Shown: positions 41,588 to 52,003, counted from the stretch's first letter. The stretch: 64,000 nt of DNA from Luteitalea sp. (GCA_009377495.1 WHTZ01000002.1:247015-311014); one strand, 5' to 3'. Notes: generated by a model from the letters alone, not told the origin. Made by a program: numbers and translations.

Positions 41588-44194
41588 CTACTCGGACCGA
41601 ATCGCTTCCAACGGATTCGTACGAGCCGCCCTCCTGGCCGGCAGATAGGTTGCCAGTGCGGCGATCGCGATGAGCACCGCGGGGCCCGCGACGAAAGCCA
41701 TCGAGTCGGTCTGGCTGACGCCGTACAGATATCCAACAAGGAGTCGCGTTGATGCAAGGGCCACGACCGTTCCCACGGCGATGCCAGCGATAACGAGCAT
41801 TAGGCCTTCGTAAAGGACCAAGCGTTGGACGTCGCGCGCTTGGGCGCCGATAGCCATCCGAATGCCGATCTCCCTCGTTCGCTGACTGACCGAAAACGCC
41901 AGAACGCCGTACAGACCGATGCCACTGAGAAGAAGGCCGAGGACACCGGCGTAGCTCAAGGTGGTGCTCGCCAGCTGCACGGGCATGAAGGTGTTCGCGA
42001 TCATGTCGGACAGCGTCATCTCTTCGCTGATTGGCACCTCAGGATCGACTGCCTTGATCTCGCGACGAAGCGTCGGAAGCATCGCTCCTGGGTTGCCCGC
42101 GACACGCACTAGCATCCGATTTGCAGGTTGTCTCGCGGGGAAGAACGCATACGGACGGCCGACGCCGTCAGCACGAGCGTAGTCGAGATAGCGAACGAGC
42201 CCGACGATCTCATACTCTCTCTTGTTGAAGATGATTGTCATTCCGACGGGGTCCTGCCCCGGCCAGAATCGCCGGGCCAACGCTTCGTTGACCACGGCAA
42301 CGGGACGAGCTCCTGTCGGATCTCTGTCGTCGAAGACGCGCCCTCGCAACACTGGAACGCGCATTGTCTCGAAGAATTGCGGAGTGACATTGTTCCCCAA
42401 CGAGCACAGAGGCTCCTCCGGTCGCTCGACGTTTCCGCCACGGCCGTACATTGGGCTTCCACAGCCCCACGCCCAGTCTAGTACAGGTGGAAACTGCGCA
42501 AAACTCACGGCCTCCACACCGGGCACCCCTTCGAGTCGACGCGCGACCTCGCGAAAGTACGCGGACGCTTGTTCCGCGGGATATCTGACCAGATTCGTCT
42601 TCATCCTGATAAAGGCGACATGTTGCGAATCGAAGCCTGGTGACAAGAGGACCGTGTTGAGACTCTGAAGCATCAAGCCAGCCGTGATCAGCAGCACTAC
42701 GGATAGGGCGACTTGCGCGACAAGGAGCGAGGCGCGCAGCTTTGATCGCCTGTAGCCTGCATCTGCTGCGCCAGCCTTGAGCCCGGCGGAGGAGTTGACG
42801 CGCGCTGCCTGCAATCCAGGGACAGCACCAAAGAATAGTCCGGCGGCTATCGCTACTCCGAACGCGTAGGCGACCACGATCGGGTCGAGGCCGAAATCGA
42901 AATACGGCCTGACACCTTCAACTTCAGCGGCGTAGTACTCGCCCAGGAACGCGATCAACGTCTTCGCGATGAGAAGCCCAGGCAGGATCCCAAGCAGCGC
43001 CAACACCAGGCTTTCAGTGAGCATTTGGCGTACTAGACGCGGTCCGGTAGCGCCGAGTGCAAGACGCGTGGCCATCTCCCTTCGGCGATTCAGGCCACGC
43101 GCGATGAGCAGGCCGGCGAGATTAGCGCAGGCAATCAGTAGGAGACAGCTCACACCGATGAGGAGCAGGCGAGGAAGCTGCGCATCGACGCCACGTACGC
43201 CGCTGACTGGTGACAGTTCCACAATGCGCCCATGGCCCGGTTGAGGCAATGTTGCGTCGAGCTGGCTGGACAGGAGCCGAACCTCGGCGTCAGCACTCGT
43301 GATCGTCAGGCCGGGTTTCAGCCGGCCAAGTAGCATGAACCCCACACGCTGTGCGTGGCGCGCAACGTCGAACATCGCGGTGGTAATCCATGCATCGACT
43401 TGAGGATCTCCAAAACGCAGGGCACGGAACCGCTCTGGCGCAACTCCGATGACCGTGAACGCGGTGCCATTCAACTTGACGGCTTTTCCGACGATCGAAC
43501 GATCGCCACCGAATCGTTGTCGCCAGAACTCATACCCGAGCACGACGACCGGCTCTCTACCCGGTGCGGCGTCCTCCTCTGGTAGGAAGAATCGGCCAAG
43601 AGATGGCTCGATTCCGAGCACCTTAAAGAAATCGCCAGAGACGACGGCCCCATCGACTTCTCGCGCATCCTCACCATCCGCCATGTAGACCTGGGAAGAA
43701 GCGGCGATGCCCGAGAACGCGGTGCTTCGCTCCCGATAGTGCTGATACTCCGCGAGGGAGAATTCCGACTCGCGCCCGTCGTCGATTGGGGTGAGGTGGA
43801 CCAATTGCTCGGGGAACGGGACTGGGAGCGGCTTGAAGAAGATACCGTTGAAGACACTAAAGACGGCCGCGTTCGCACCGATGCCAAGCGCGATTGTGAG
43901 CACTGCGACACTGGTGAACCCAGGGCTCTTGGTCAGCATTCGCCCGGCGTAGCGCACGTCTTGCAGTGCGTGTTGCAGCCAAAACCCAATCCAAATCGCG
44001 CGGGCGTCCTCACGCGCCAGCGTCTCGTTCCCGAGTTGTCGCCGAGCGGCTGAGGCAGCTTCGAGCTCGGGAACGCCGTCGCTCTCGAGCTCCTGCTGCT
44101 TCATTGCGCGATGGAACTCAAGCTCTTCGGCGAGATCCGTCTCCAAGCGGCCCTGCCGAATGAAGTACCAGACGCGACGAAGGAACTGCTGCAT
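41588..44194 (-). CDS. ADOP-type FtsX/MacB permease with prefix domain
   Basis: An 868-residue ADOP. The prefix domain ([44 protein letters not shown]) precedes the first membrane helix ([28 protein letters not shown]). The MacB-like core contains the usual [21 protein letters not shown] strand, the central helices are [40 protein letters not shown], and the C-terminal FtsX block ends [14 protein letters not shown] (parts). Base composition is a little lower in GC than the tandem trio. No regulator gene is attached. A sigma-70-like promoter is at 44303-44331. Confidence 0.9.
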   Translation of the reverse strand: MQQFLRRVWYFIRQGRLETDLAEELEFHRAMKQQELESDGVPELEAASAARRQLGNETLAREDARAIWIGFWLQHALQDVRYAGRMLTKSPGFTSVAVLTIALGIGANAAVFSVFNGIFFKPLPVPFPEQLVHLTPIDDGRESEFSLAEYQHYRERSTAFSGIAASSQVYMADGEDAREVDGAVVSGDFFKVLGIEPSLGRFFLPEEDAAPGREPVVVLGYEFWRQRFGGDRSIVGKAVKLNGTAFTVIGVAPERFRALRFGDPQVDAWITTAMFDVARHAQRVGFMLLGRLKPGLTITSADAEVRLLSSQLDATLPQPGHGRIVELSPVSGVRGVDAQLPRLLLIGVSCLLLIACANLAGLLIARGLNRRREMATRLALGATGPRLVRQMLTESLVLALLGILPGLLIAKTLIAFLGEYYAAEVEGVRPYFDFGLDPIVVAYAFGVAIAAGLFFGAVPGLQAARVNSSAGLKAGAADAGYRRSKLRASLLVAQVALSVVLLITAGLMLQSLNTVLLSPGFDSQHVAFIRMKTNLVRYPAEQASAYFREVARRLEGVPGVEAVSFAQFPPVLDWAWGCGSPMYGRGGNVERPEEPLCSLGNNVTPQFFETMRVPVLRGRVFDDRDPTGARPVAVVNEALARRFWPGQDPVGMTIIFNKREYEIVGLVRYLDYARADGVGRPYAFFPARQPANRMLVRVAGNPGAMLPTLRREIKAVDPEVPISEEMTLSDMIANTFMPVQLASTTLSYAGVLGLLLSGIGLYGVLAFSVSQRTREIGIRMAIGAQARDVQRLVLYEGLMLVIAGIAVGTVVALASTRLLVGYLYGVSQTDSMAFVAGPAVLIAIAALATYLPARRAARTNPLEAIRSE

Positions 44195-44302
44195 GGCGTC
44201 TTCTTACGTGGGATTGAGAACTTTCTGCATTGCGAGGACTAGCTGGTCAAATTCCTGACGTTCCGGGTCGCTGATTAGTTGTTCCCATCGTCTATCGATT
44301 GG

Positions 44303-44331
44303 AGTATGGGGCGAGGACTGGGCAGTGTCAA
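44303..44331 (-). promoter_or_regulatory. Sigma-70-like promoter for the 41588 ADOP
   Basis: Minus-strand TTGACA (44326-44331), a 17-base spacer and CATACT (44303-44308). It would give an untranslated leader of about 100 bases, which contains a short frame ending QEFDQLVLAMQKVLNPT that may be a gene scrap. It overlaps the start of the recombinase remnant. Confidence 0.45.
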
Positions 44332-45057
44332 GTCAGATTGACTTTGTGGTTGTCTACAACCCCACGCGATTTGCGCGGGAGAAGTACGACCACTTCGCGC
44401 TCCGCGCGCACCTAAAGTCCCTCGGTATCTCGCTGCGGTCAGCGACCGCGCCGATCGACGACACGTCCACTGGCAAGCTGAGGGAAGGCGTCCTGGCGGC
44501 CTTCGCGCAATTCGACAACGACGTGCGGTCGGAACGGACCCGCGCCGGCATGCCCGCAGCGCTGGAGCTTGGGCGCTGGACGTTCCTGCACCGCTCGGGT
44601 ACCTCAACCCGCCGAAGTGGTCCGGCAAGAGTCTCGTTCCCGATCCCGAACGCGCCACTCGTGAAGCAGGCATTCGAGGACTTCGCCACGGGACGGTTCA
44701 CGAAGCAGGAAGTCCTGGCCAGCGTCACCGAACTCGGGTCGCGCACGCGGCGCGGGTGTTTTCGCCACAGAGTTTTGGACAAATGCTGCGGGACTCGATC
44801 TACGTCGGCATGATCGAAAGCCCCGAATACGGCGCGTCCACGCGCGGCGATTTCGAGCCACTCGTCAGCGCGCAGACGTTCTACGGCGCGCAGGCGATTC
44901 TGGACCGGCGCGTCCAAGTTGCGGGTCCACAGGAACGGAACCATCCTGATTTCCCGCTCAGAGGCTTCGTGCGTTGCGAGACCTGTGGCCGGCCGCTGAC
45001 CGGGAGCTGGTCCAAAGGCCGGAACGGGTATTACGCGTACTACCACTGCCAGCGTCA
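44325..45057 (+). pseudogene. Serine site-specific recombinase, truncated at both ends and frameshifted
   Basis: The text QIDFVVVYNPTRFAREKYDHFALRAHLKSLGISLRSATAPID, EGVLAAFAQFDNDVRSERTRAGM (parts) is the distal half of the resolvase catalytic domain and its long helix; the N-terminal part with the active-site Ser is missing. Compensating shifts follow (LGYLNPPKWSGKSLVPDPE in another frame), then the Recombinase domain (LVKQAFEDFATGRFTKQEVL), another shift near 44755 (VFSPQSFGQMLRDSIYVGMIE) and the zinc ribbon (RCETCGRPLTGSWSKG, YYHCQRQC). It breaks off at 45057, at the junction with the truncated sigma gene. Confidence 0.8.
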
Positions 45058-45456
45058 GTGCCGAGCGAGCTCGGCGAGGCGCCCGAGCACGCACTCGAGC
45101 ATCAACACCTCATCCGCTTCTCGGTCGTCCAGCAGGGCGGGCGGGTCGTTCCCGTCCAGCGAAATGGGCTGCAGGTCGCCTCCGCGCTTCAGCCGCTGTC
45201 GCCGCCGTGCGTGATCCACGAGGATGCGTCGCATCGTCTGTGCGGCAACCGTGAGAAAGCTGTCACGGTCGGCCGCGCTGATCTGGCGCTGCTGCAGCAG
45301 GCGGAGGTACATCTCGTGGACCAGCGCGGTTGCCGACAGCGTGTGAGCCGGCGTTTCACGGCGGAGCTGTCGGCGGGCCACCTGGCGCAGCTCGTTGTAC
45401 ATGAGCGGCACGAGCCACTCGATCGCGTCCGAATCCCCGGCGCGCCAGCGTGCCAA
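45058..45456 (-). pseudogene. ECF-type sigma factor, C-terminal part deleted
   Basis: The 133-codon frame is the sigma-2 region of the ECF family common in Acidobacteriota (about 190 residues): WRAGDSDAIEWLVPLMYNELRQVARRQLRRE, TLSATALVHEMYLRLLQQRQI, FLTVAAQTMRRILVDHARRR. It breaks after VLGRLAEL, so the sigma-4 helix-turn-helix that reads the -35 is missing. The last two codons and stop are antisense recombinase sequence. The natural start is also uncertain: only TTG at 45456 is available, with VTTWLA readable just upstream. The stretch 45457-45738 holds no gene that I recognise. Confidence 0.75.
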
Positions 45457-45738
45457 CCACGTGGTGACCGGCCCTTTTGTGGCGACGCTGGCCGCGGCGC
45501 CGGTCCCGCGGCTCGCGGGCCCCGGCGGCAGGCGTGCGGGGCGGCGGGTTCAGCGGAGCGGCGGGCGATCTTAGCGGCGCACGTAATTCCAGCATATCGA
45601 GATTAACGGTGACGGAGGCCCTGGCGAACGGCACCTCGGTGGCATCGTGGCCAGTTTGCCTCACCGTCGGCGCGATCACCATCAAAGGGAAGGGCCTGAA
45701 GGGCCTCTCCGAGATCAACCTGACGGAGGAAACTGACC

Positions 45739-46374
45739 ATGAAGACGCGCACCGCACGACTCGCCGCACTTGCGGGGGTCCCGATCGTCGTTGTGGCATC
45801 AGCGGCCGTGGCCGCACCCCCTGCCGAACGCAGGATCGCCACTGCCGCCGCCAACACCGCGTGCTGGGACTTCAGCGACCTGCCACAAACGACCGAGTAC
45901 CGCATCGGCGACACGTTCACGGCGGAACACGCCGATATCGAGTTCAAGCACTACCTGCTGAACGGCAACAAGGTGACCAATCCCGCCGCCCTGGCGCAAG
46001 CGACCAACACGCAGATCTCCCGGAGCGACCGGCCGGAGCTGAGGACGTGCCTCATCAACGCGCACGTAGAGCCGAATGCGCCGCTGAGAGCGGTCACGCT
46101 CAAGTTCGGCCACACCGGGTCTGCCAACGGACCGCACACCAACATCGGCGTGAACGGCGAGCTGAAGGAGGTGTCAGGAAGCCTGACCGGCCTGAACGGA
46201 CAGGTCCTCGGAAACGCAGCGACCGGCCGGGTCGCCATCGTCGTCAACCTCGACGACCCGCAGGCGGACCCCCAGACAGGCACGATGGAACTGCACGCGA
46301 TCAAGGGCGCGATCGAGAAGTTTACCTTTGGCGGTGTTCAGTTCTTCGTGGACGACGTGTGCCTGAAGAAGTAA
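45739..46374 (+). CDS. Secreted protein of unknown function
   Basis: A 211-residue protein with GGAGG nine bases before ATG and a signal peptide (LAALAGVPIVVVASAAVAAPPA). The mature part is probably all-beta with two Cys that could pair (ACWDF near 42 and TCLINAH near 112) and a third near the C-terminus (DDVCLKK). Blocks noticed: YRIGDTFTAEHADIEFKHYLLNG, LKFGHTGSANGPHTNIGVNGEL, VAIVVNLDDPQADPQTGTMELHAIKGAIEKFTFGG (parts). I recognise no family. A second small secreted protein follows 46 bases later, and the pair probably forms an operon. Confidence 0.65.
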   Translation: MKTRTARLAALAGVPIVVVASAAVAAPPAERRIATAAANTACWDFSDLPQTTEYRIGDTFTAEHADIEFKHYLLNGNKVTNPAALAQATNTQISRSDRPELRTCLINAHVEPNAPLRAVTLKFGHTGSANGPHTNIGVNGELKEVSGSLTGLNGQVLGNAATGRVAIVVNLDDPQADPQTGTMELHAIKGAIEKFTFGGVQFFVDDVCLKK

Positions 46375-46420
46375 TCCCGATTCCTCATTCCCACTGACTG
46401 CTCATCGAAAGGAAAACATC

Positions 46421-46837
46421 ATGAAGACACACTACGTGCTCTCCGCATTACTGGCCGCTCTTGTTGTGGCAGCCGCGCCGTCCTCTGCCACGGCCGCCGA
46501 CCGGTGCAAGAACGTGAAGTTCAAGATTACGAATAATCACAAGGACGACGTGGAGATCAAGATCGTGCAGGTCAAGTTCACCAACCCCCACAACGGCGGC
46601 AAGGAGCAGACCGAGGTCGTCAAGAACCACGTGTGCAAGCCTGGCGCGACGTGCACGACGAACGGCGACAACCTGAACAACGCTGCCAAGGTGGACCTCA
46701 GGAACATCAAGGTCATGTTCCGGGCCAAAGAGGACGACGATGACTGGTCTGACCTGTGGGTCACCCAGCCCTTCACACCCGCCTACCCCAAGTGCACCGA
46801 TGACAGGACCTATGGTCCGATCGTCATCGAGGGTTGA
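46421..46837 (+). CDS. Small secreted Cys-containing protein of unknown function
   Basis: A 138-residue protein with AAAGGAAAA before ATG and a signal peptide ([21 protein letters not shown]). The mature protein is Lys/Asp-rich with four Cys ([24 protein letters not shown]), enough for two disulfides, and alternating beta pattern ([22 protein letters not shown]). It looks like a small beta-sandwich or binding protein. No family recognised. It is co-oriented with the secreted protein just upstream. Confidence 0.65.
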   Translation: MKTHYVLSALLAALVVAAAPSSATAADRCKNVKFKITNNHKDDVEIKIVQVKFTNPHNGGKEQTEVVKNHVCKPGATCTTNGDNLNNAAKVDLRNIKVMFRAKEDDDDWSDLWVTQPFTPAYPKCTDDRTYGPIVIEG

Positions 46838-46907
46838 CGCTGACGTTCAAGGGAGCGGCGTGGAAGCACTACCCGCTTCCATGCCGCTTCCGCGCTCGTC
46901 GGATGGC

Positions 46908-47160
46908 TCAAGAACCCTGCTGGAACGTGTCGCAGTCGGCCACGCGCCCGCTGCTCAGCCCGCGCCGCAACCAGCGTACGCTCGTCCGATGACCCGTGCG
47001 TCCAGGTTTCCGGCGTCACCTCCCCCTGCGACTGGTGCTGCAGGCGGTCGTCACCGATGGCGGCCGCCGCCGCAAGGCCTTCCTCCACATCGCCTTCCTC
47101 GAGCTGGATGCATGAGGAGCAGAAGACCGCCGAGGCCCAGACCGCCAGCGCGTCCGCTCA
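46908..47160 (-). pseudogene. C-terminal remnant of a neutral zinc metallopeptidase (YpfJ-like)
   Basis: On the minus strand [51 protein letters not shown] and, after loss of two bases near 46975, [27 protein letters not shown] match the end of the YpfJ/KPN_02809 neutral zinc metallopeptidase family. The HExxH half is absent. It is an isolated remnant downstream of the secreted pair. Confidence 0.7.
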
Positions 47161-47654
47161 TGGCAACGCGCCGTCCGCGGCGATCTTCCACGTTCTTACT
47201 TTGCCGCTGTCGTTCCCATCGCACGGGCGCCTCCTGGTGTCGTGCTGGCGGAAGATATTCTACTGCGCGGTGATCGCGCGCGTCGTTCACAGTTCCGAGG
47301 CACCAACTGTGCGCTGGCGGAACCCCGGATCGTTGCTGTCTTCGCGCGAAGCGCCGTCCACGCGTCGCTCGAACCCGTGTCACGAGCGACGAAGGAAACG
47401 GGATCTGCCTAGCGCGTCCACGGAGGATCCGGAACTCCACCAAAAACATCGGTCCGGACCTACGAATGTGCTTGACAAGATTTCCGACGCCGTCGCGCGT
47501 CCGTGCGAGAGGGCATGAGAATGTCTGGCTGTGAGCCTCACGCTGGTCGATGTGCCACGTTCGGATGTCAGGGCGACATAAGAAGTGGATCCCAGCGTTT
47601 GCGTGCACCCTGGGCGCTCCCTGGGCCTCGAAAATCGCCGATGTAACATGGGGC
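47161..47654. other. No recognisable gene
   Basis: Frames on both strands here have neither family resemblance nor ribosome-binding sites. The last dozen bases hold a -10-like hexamer for the HNH gene at 47655. The rest may be leftover sequence from the metallopeptidase locus. Confidence 0.4.
47644..47649 (+). promoter_or_regulatory. -10-like hexamer five bases before the HNH start
   Basis: TAACAT lies five bases before ATG 47655, with no ribosome-binding site. The paralogous HNH gene has TATAAT at exactly the same distance (63609-63614), suggesting leaderless transcripts for both. Confidence 0.4.
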
Positions 47655-49139
47655 ATGAGTCCCTCTGCTTCCGTCTTCGCCCAACTCTCAGACCCCGATC
47701 TGCTCCGCGAGGTGACCCGCCTCGCTGCGCGTGAACGTCAGGCCACCGCGTGCCTCGTCGCCTCGCTCGCCGAGCTCAATGCGCGCCGCCTCTATCTCGC
47801 CGAAGGCTACGCATCCCTCTTCGCCTACAGCACGCAGGCGCTGCATCTCTCGGAGGCTGCCGCCTATAAGCGGATCGCGGCGGCGCGTGCCGTGCACCGC
47901 TTCCCGGTGATCCTCGAACGTCTCGCCGAGGGCACCATCACACTGAGCACCGTGAGCCTGCTCGCGCCGCACCTCACCGTCGCCAATCACGTGGCGCTGC
48001 TCGACGAGATCCAGCACCGCAGCAAGCGCGAGGTCGAGCGCATCGTCGCCCGGCTGCAGCCGCGTGCCGACGTGCCGAGCTCGGTGCGGAAGCTCCCCAC
48101 CACGACACGCTCGCCACATACGGCCCACACGGCGATCCAGAGCACCACGAAGGACGACGCTCCTACGACGCTGCACCCCGACGCGACGCAGGTTGAGACA
48201 CCGCCGTCACGCCCGTCGACGGTCCGTCCGTCGGCAGCAGGCGCGGCGAGGCCGCCGATGAGTCCGCCGACACCCGACGCACGGGGACGGAAGCACGACT
48301 CATCCACGGTCGCCGATACCGGCTCCGCCGAAGGGCGCAGGGCGCACGCGACGGCGACGCCGGCGGACGCGCCCCGTGCCGCGGTCACGCCGTTGGCGCC
48401 GGCGCGGTACAAGGTGTCGTTCACGGTCGGGGCTGAAACCTATGAGAAGCTGCGGCAGGCCCAAGACCTTCTGCGCCATGTCGTCCCGAATGGCGATCTG
48501 GCGGTGCTCTTTGATCGCGCCCTCACGCTGCTCCTCGATCAGGTCGCCAAGACGAAGCTGGCCGCCACCGACACGCCACGGGCGAGCGACGGGCCGGCGC
48601 GGGGATCGCGCCGGATCCCCGCGGCCGTCAAGCGCGCCGTCTGGGAGCGTGATGGTGGGCAATGCGCGTTCGTCAGTGCGAGTGGGCACCGATGTACTGA
48701 GCGCGGGTGGCTGGAATTTCATCATGGGGTGCCGTATGCGCGAGGTGGCGAAGCGTCGGTTGAAAATACGTCCTTGCGGTGTCGTCGCCATAACGCGCAC
48801 GAGGCCGAGCGGGACTTCGGACCCTGGACGGCCACGTCCGTTCGGGAACCGCGACCCGGCGATGGACCAGCGCTCGTATCAGCCCTTGAAGTGCCCAGCG
48901 CTGACACGTGGGATCGCGTATCTGGTGGCGCCAGTGATCGTCACCGGCCGTCGCCACAGAGCGGAGGTTGTGCCGGCAGCTGGCCCCGGGGCGAGTCGTG
49001 CGCCAGGCACAACATGCCGGAGCGCGCCCATGTCCCGATAGCGCTCGGTCAGGACAAGGTGGACGCGCTGCGGCATCTCGTGATTCCCGAACGAGCACGG
49101 TTCGCGCTTGGCTGCGGCGGAATCACCGTTCACCGGTGA
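47655..49139 (+). CDS. HNH endonuclease domain protein
   Basis: A 494-residue protein. The helical N-terminal half (SDPDLLREVTRLAARERQATACLVASLAEL, ALHLSEAAAYKRIAAARAV, LDEIQHRSKREVERIVARLQPRAD) is shared with the paralogue at 62137-63603. A low-complexity Pro/Thr/Ala linker (about 150-250) leads to PLAPARYKVSFTVGAETYEKLRQAQDLLRHVVPNGDLAVLFDRAL, then the HNH nuclease: RRIPAAVKRAVWERDGGQCAFV, CTERGWLEFHHGVPYARGG, ENTSLRCRRHNAHEAERDFG (all in part), with the His pair, Asn and His of the metal site. It probably cuts DNA; this family is often present in many copies, behaving like a mobile gene. The last 80 residues are poorly conserved. Confidence 0.85.
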   Translation: MSPSASVFAQLSDPDLLREVTRLAARERQATACLVASLAELNARRLYLAEGYASLFAYSTQALHLSEAAAYKRIAAARAVHRFPVILERLAEGTITLSTVSLLAPHLTVANHVALLDEIQHRSKREVERIVARLQPRADVPSSVRKLPTTTRSPHTAHTAIQSTTKDDAPTTLHPDATQVETPPSRPSTVRPSAAGAARPPMSPPTPDARGRKHDSSTVADTGSAEGRRAHATATPADAPRAAVTPLAPARYKVSFTVGAETYEKLRQAQDLLRHVVPNGDLAVLFDRALTLLLDQVAKTKLAATDTPRASDGPARGSRRIPAAVKRAVWERDGGQCAFVSASGHRCTERGWLEFHHGVPYARGGEASVENTSLRCRRHNAHEAERDFGPWTATSVREPRPGDGPALVSALEVPSADTWDRVSGGASDRHRPSPQSGGCAGSWPRGESCARHNMPERAHVPIALGQDKVDALRHLVIPERARFALGCGGITVHR

Positions 49140-49237
49140 CATCTCGATGGGCCGCACCGTAGCGCAGGCGCCCTGTCGCGCATCCGTCATGTCCGCGTCG
49201 TCGCTACGCTGATCGGAGTCGCCGATCGGAGTCGATG

Positions 49238-49266
49238 TTGACAATCAACAGGTGAGCTGCTACATA
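49238..49266 (+). promoter_or_regulatory. Sigma-70-like promoter for the 49300 ADOP
   Basis: TTGACA (49238-49243), 17-base spacer, TACATA (49261-49266). The expected start of transcription is about 27 bases before the ATG, leaving room for the GAGGAG ribosome-binding site. Confidence 0.55.
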
Positions 49267-49299
49267 AGATCGCACGCGCTGAAGCACGAGGAGAGTCCG

Positions 49300-51981
49300 A
49301 TGCCCTGGCTCCGCGTTCTGTTCACCCAGCTCGGCGATCTCCTTGGTCGCGCCCGATCGGAGCGGGAGCTCGATTCCGAGATCGACACCCACGTGGCCAT
49401 GCTCACCGAGGAACATGTGCGCGCCGGCATGCCTCGTGATGCGGCTTACCGTGCTGCACGACTGAAGCTCGGCGGCCTGGATCAAACCAAGGAAGCATTC
49501 CGCGATACCCGCCGGCTGCCCCTGGCCGAGACCGTTTGGCAGGACGTCAGATACGCGGTGCGCGCGCTCGCCCGTACGCCAGCGTTCACGCTGGCCGCGC
49601 TCGTCACGCTCGGCCTCGGCATCGGTGGCACGACGGCGATCTTCAGCGTGGTGAACGCGGTGCTCTTCAAGCCGCTTCCCTATCCGGAGCCGGACCGCAT
49701 TCTCGTCTTGGTGCGGGACCAGTTTTCGACCGGGATGACCGGCCGCGTCTTCCACTACGTGCGCGACCGCGTGCAGTCGTTCGAGCGCGTAGCTGCCCAG
49801 GGCGGTGCTCCAGGTTGGAATCTGGTGGTTGGCAACGAAGCCGAGCACGTGCAGAGCTCGCGCGTCACGGACGGCTTCTTCGAGCTGCTTGGGATCAGGC
49901 CGCTCGCTGGCCGCGAGTTCACCCGTGTCGAAAGCCAACCTGAAGGCCCGCGGGTGGTCATCCTCAGCGAGGCGCTGTGGCGTCGTCGCTTTGGCGGGCA
50001 ACCCGATGCCATTGGACGGGTCATCGAGCTGGGCGGCATCCCCCATACCGTGGTGGGTGTCGCGCCGAGCCAGCCGCGCACCGTCTCGGCGCCAGATGTC
50101 TGGACGCCGCTTCAAGTGTCGCCGACCGACGATGGTTCGAACTACACGGTCCTTGGCCGCCTCCGGCCAGGCGTGTCGTACGGACAGGCGCACGGCGAAT
50201 TCGAAACACTTCGCACCGCCATGATCCGCGAGTTATCCGGCGCGGATGCGCGGGTCGGCAGTCCGCTCGCGTGGATGACGTACCAGAACCACCTGGCGCA
50301 AGGCCAACGGACGGCGCTCCTCACCCTGCTGGGCGCCGTTGGCTTCCTGCTGCTCATCGCGTGCGCGAATGTCGCCAGCCTGCAGCTCGTGCGCGCCACG
50401 GCTCGGCGACGAGAGATGGCAACCAGGTCGGCGCTGGGTGGCGGTGCCGGCCGGCTTGCGCAACAGGTTCTCACCGAATCGGTATTGCTCGGCCTCGGAG
50501 GTGGCCTCCTCGGCGTGCTCATGGCTCGCTGGGGCGTCGGGAGCGTGCTGGCGCTCGCGCCTGAGGGCATCACGTTCGGCCAGCCGGTCGGCCTCGACTG
50601 GCGCGTGCTACTCGTCGCCATGACGCTCGCGGTCGGAACCGGGCTGCTCTTCGGCATCGCCCCGGCGCTCGACCCCGGCCGCCTCGTGCTGCGCACGGCA
50701 CTCTGGGACACGGGTACGCGTCATACGGCGGGTCGTCACACGGCGTGGCTCCGCCGCCTGTTCGTCGTCACTGAGGTGGCCCTAGCTGTCGTCTTGCTCG
50801 TCGGCGCGGGCCTTCTCTTCCGAACGTTTGTGAGCCTCCGCAGCGTGCCACTCGGGTTCGATCCGCAGCATGTCATCACCGCCGAGATGTCGCTGCACGG
50901 ATCGCGCCGGCAGGCATCGGACGAGGCGGCGTCGTTCTTTCAACGCACGCTGGAACGCATCCACGAGCTGCCTGGCGTCGAGGTGGCAGCCGTCGGCAAC
51001 AACGTGCCAGTGCAGCGGGGGCTCAACCTCGCGCTCGCACCACCTGCGGGTGGAATTGTCACCGAGCCGCGAGCCGTGGATTGGCGGTACGTCACGCCCG
51101 AGTACTTCACGCTGTTCCGCATCGCATTGCGCGACGGCCGTTTCTTCGATGAGCGCGACACGTCGAGCGGCACGCCGGTCGCGATCGTGAACCAGACGTT
51201 CGCACGGTCCTACTTCGGCCGCGGCAGTGCCGTCGGTAGGCATATCCAGCTCCGCGTCGGCACTGCAGATGACCCACTGGACCCACTACGCGAGATCGTG
51301 GGCGTCGTCGCCGACGTCAAGAGCGGGTCCGGGTCTGGCTGGACGAGCGGCCGAAACTCCTTGGCTGCGGCTGCGCCACCCATCATGTACGTCCCTATCG
51401 GACAAGTGCCAGAGACGCTCGCAGCCGATGTGCACGGCGTGTTCCCCGTGAACTGGGCCGTGCGCACGCGTGGAGCGAGCGGCGACCTCGTATCTGAGAT
51501 TCAGGACATCGTGCGCGCGGCAGAGCCAAGCCTCCCGTTCATCCGCTTTCGCACGATGGAGGAGCTCATTGGCATCGAGCTCGAGACCGAGCGTTTTCAC
51601 ATGACCCTCGTCGGCATCTTCGCGGGCATCGCCATTCTCGTCGCGGCCATTGGCCTCTACGGACTCGTCGCCTACAGCGTCAGTCAACGGACTCAGGAAA
51701 TCGGCGTACGGCTCGCGCTCGGCGCAACGGCGCTCTCCGTGCTCGGTCACGTCCTCCGCGAGGGCCTCGTGCTCGCGCTGATTGGCGTGGCGTTCGGGCT
51801 CGTTGGCGCCACCATGGTTTCGCAAGCGCTTCAATCCTTCATCTGGGGTGTCGAGCCACTCGACCCGTTGACGTACGCAGCGGTGGCAGCGCTGCTCGTC
51901 TGCATCGCCGCGCTCGCGAGCTTCGCACCAGCGCTCCGGGCCGCACGCATCAACCCAACGCAGGCCCTTCGATGGGAATAG
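49300..51981 (+). CDS. ADOP-type FtsX/MacB permease with prefix domain
   Basis: The longest ADOP of the window, 893 residues from ATG 49300 (GAGGAG seven bases upstream; the frame is open from 49252). It has the prefix domain (SERELDSEIDTHVAMLTEEHVRAGM), first helix (FTLAALVTLGLGIGGTTAIFSVVNAVLF), MacB-like core, central helices ([38 protein letters not shown]), second periplasmic domain with an extra GSGSGWTSGRNSLAAA loop, and C-terminal FtsX helices ending ALRAARINPTQALRWE (parts). It has its own promoter and stands alone on the plus strand, convergent with the AraC-type gene. Confidence 0.92.
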   Translation: MPWLRVLFTQLGDLLGRARSERELDSEIDTHVAMLTEEHVRAGMPRDAAYRAARLKLGGLDQTKEAFRDTRRLPLAETVWQDVRYAVRALARTPAFTLAALVTLGLGIGGTTAIFSVVNAVLFKPLPYPEPDRILVLVRDQFSTGMTGRVFHYVRDRVQSFERVAAQGGAPGWNLVVGNEAEHVQSSRVTDGFFELLGIRPLAGREFTRVESQPEGPRVVILSEALWRRRFGGQPDAIGRVIELGGIPHTVVGVAPSQPRTVSAPDVWTPLQVSPTDDGSNYTVLGRLRPGVSYGQAHGEFETLRTAMIRELSGADARVGSPLAWMTYQNHLAQGQRTALLTLLGAVGFLLLIACANVASLQLVRATARRREMATRSALGGGAGRLAQQVLTESVLLGLGGGLLGVLMARWGVGSVLALAPEGITFGQPVGLDWRVLLVAMTLAVGTGLLFGIAPALDPGRLVLRTALWDTGTRHTAGRHTAWLRRLFVVTEVALAVVLLVGAGLLFRTFVSLRSVPLGFDPQHVITAEMSLHGSRRQASDEAASFFQRTLERIHELPGVEVAAVGNNVPVQRGLNLALAPPAGGIVTEPRAVDWRYVTPEYFTLFRIALRDGRFFDERDTSSGTPVAIVNQTFARSYFGRGSAVGRHIQLRVGTADDPLDPLREIVGVVADVKSGSGSGWTSGRNSLAAAAPPIMYVPIGQVPETLAADVHGVFPVNWAVRTRGASGDLVSEIQDIVRAAEPSLPFIRFRTMEELIGIELETERFHMTLVGIFAGIAILVAAIGLYGLVAYSVSQRTQEIGVRLALGATALSVLGHVLREGLVLALIGVAFGLVGATMVSQALQSFIWGVEPLDPLTYAAVAALLVCIAALASFAPALRAARINPTQALRWE

Positions 51982-52003
51982 GTGTCCTGCCGAAGCGTGT
52001 GCT

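Noticed and set aside
47051..47656. Minus-strand 201-codon frame before the HNH gene
   Set aside because: No family resemblance, no ribosome-binding site; part of it overlaps the metallopeptidase remnant, which reads in a different frame.
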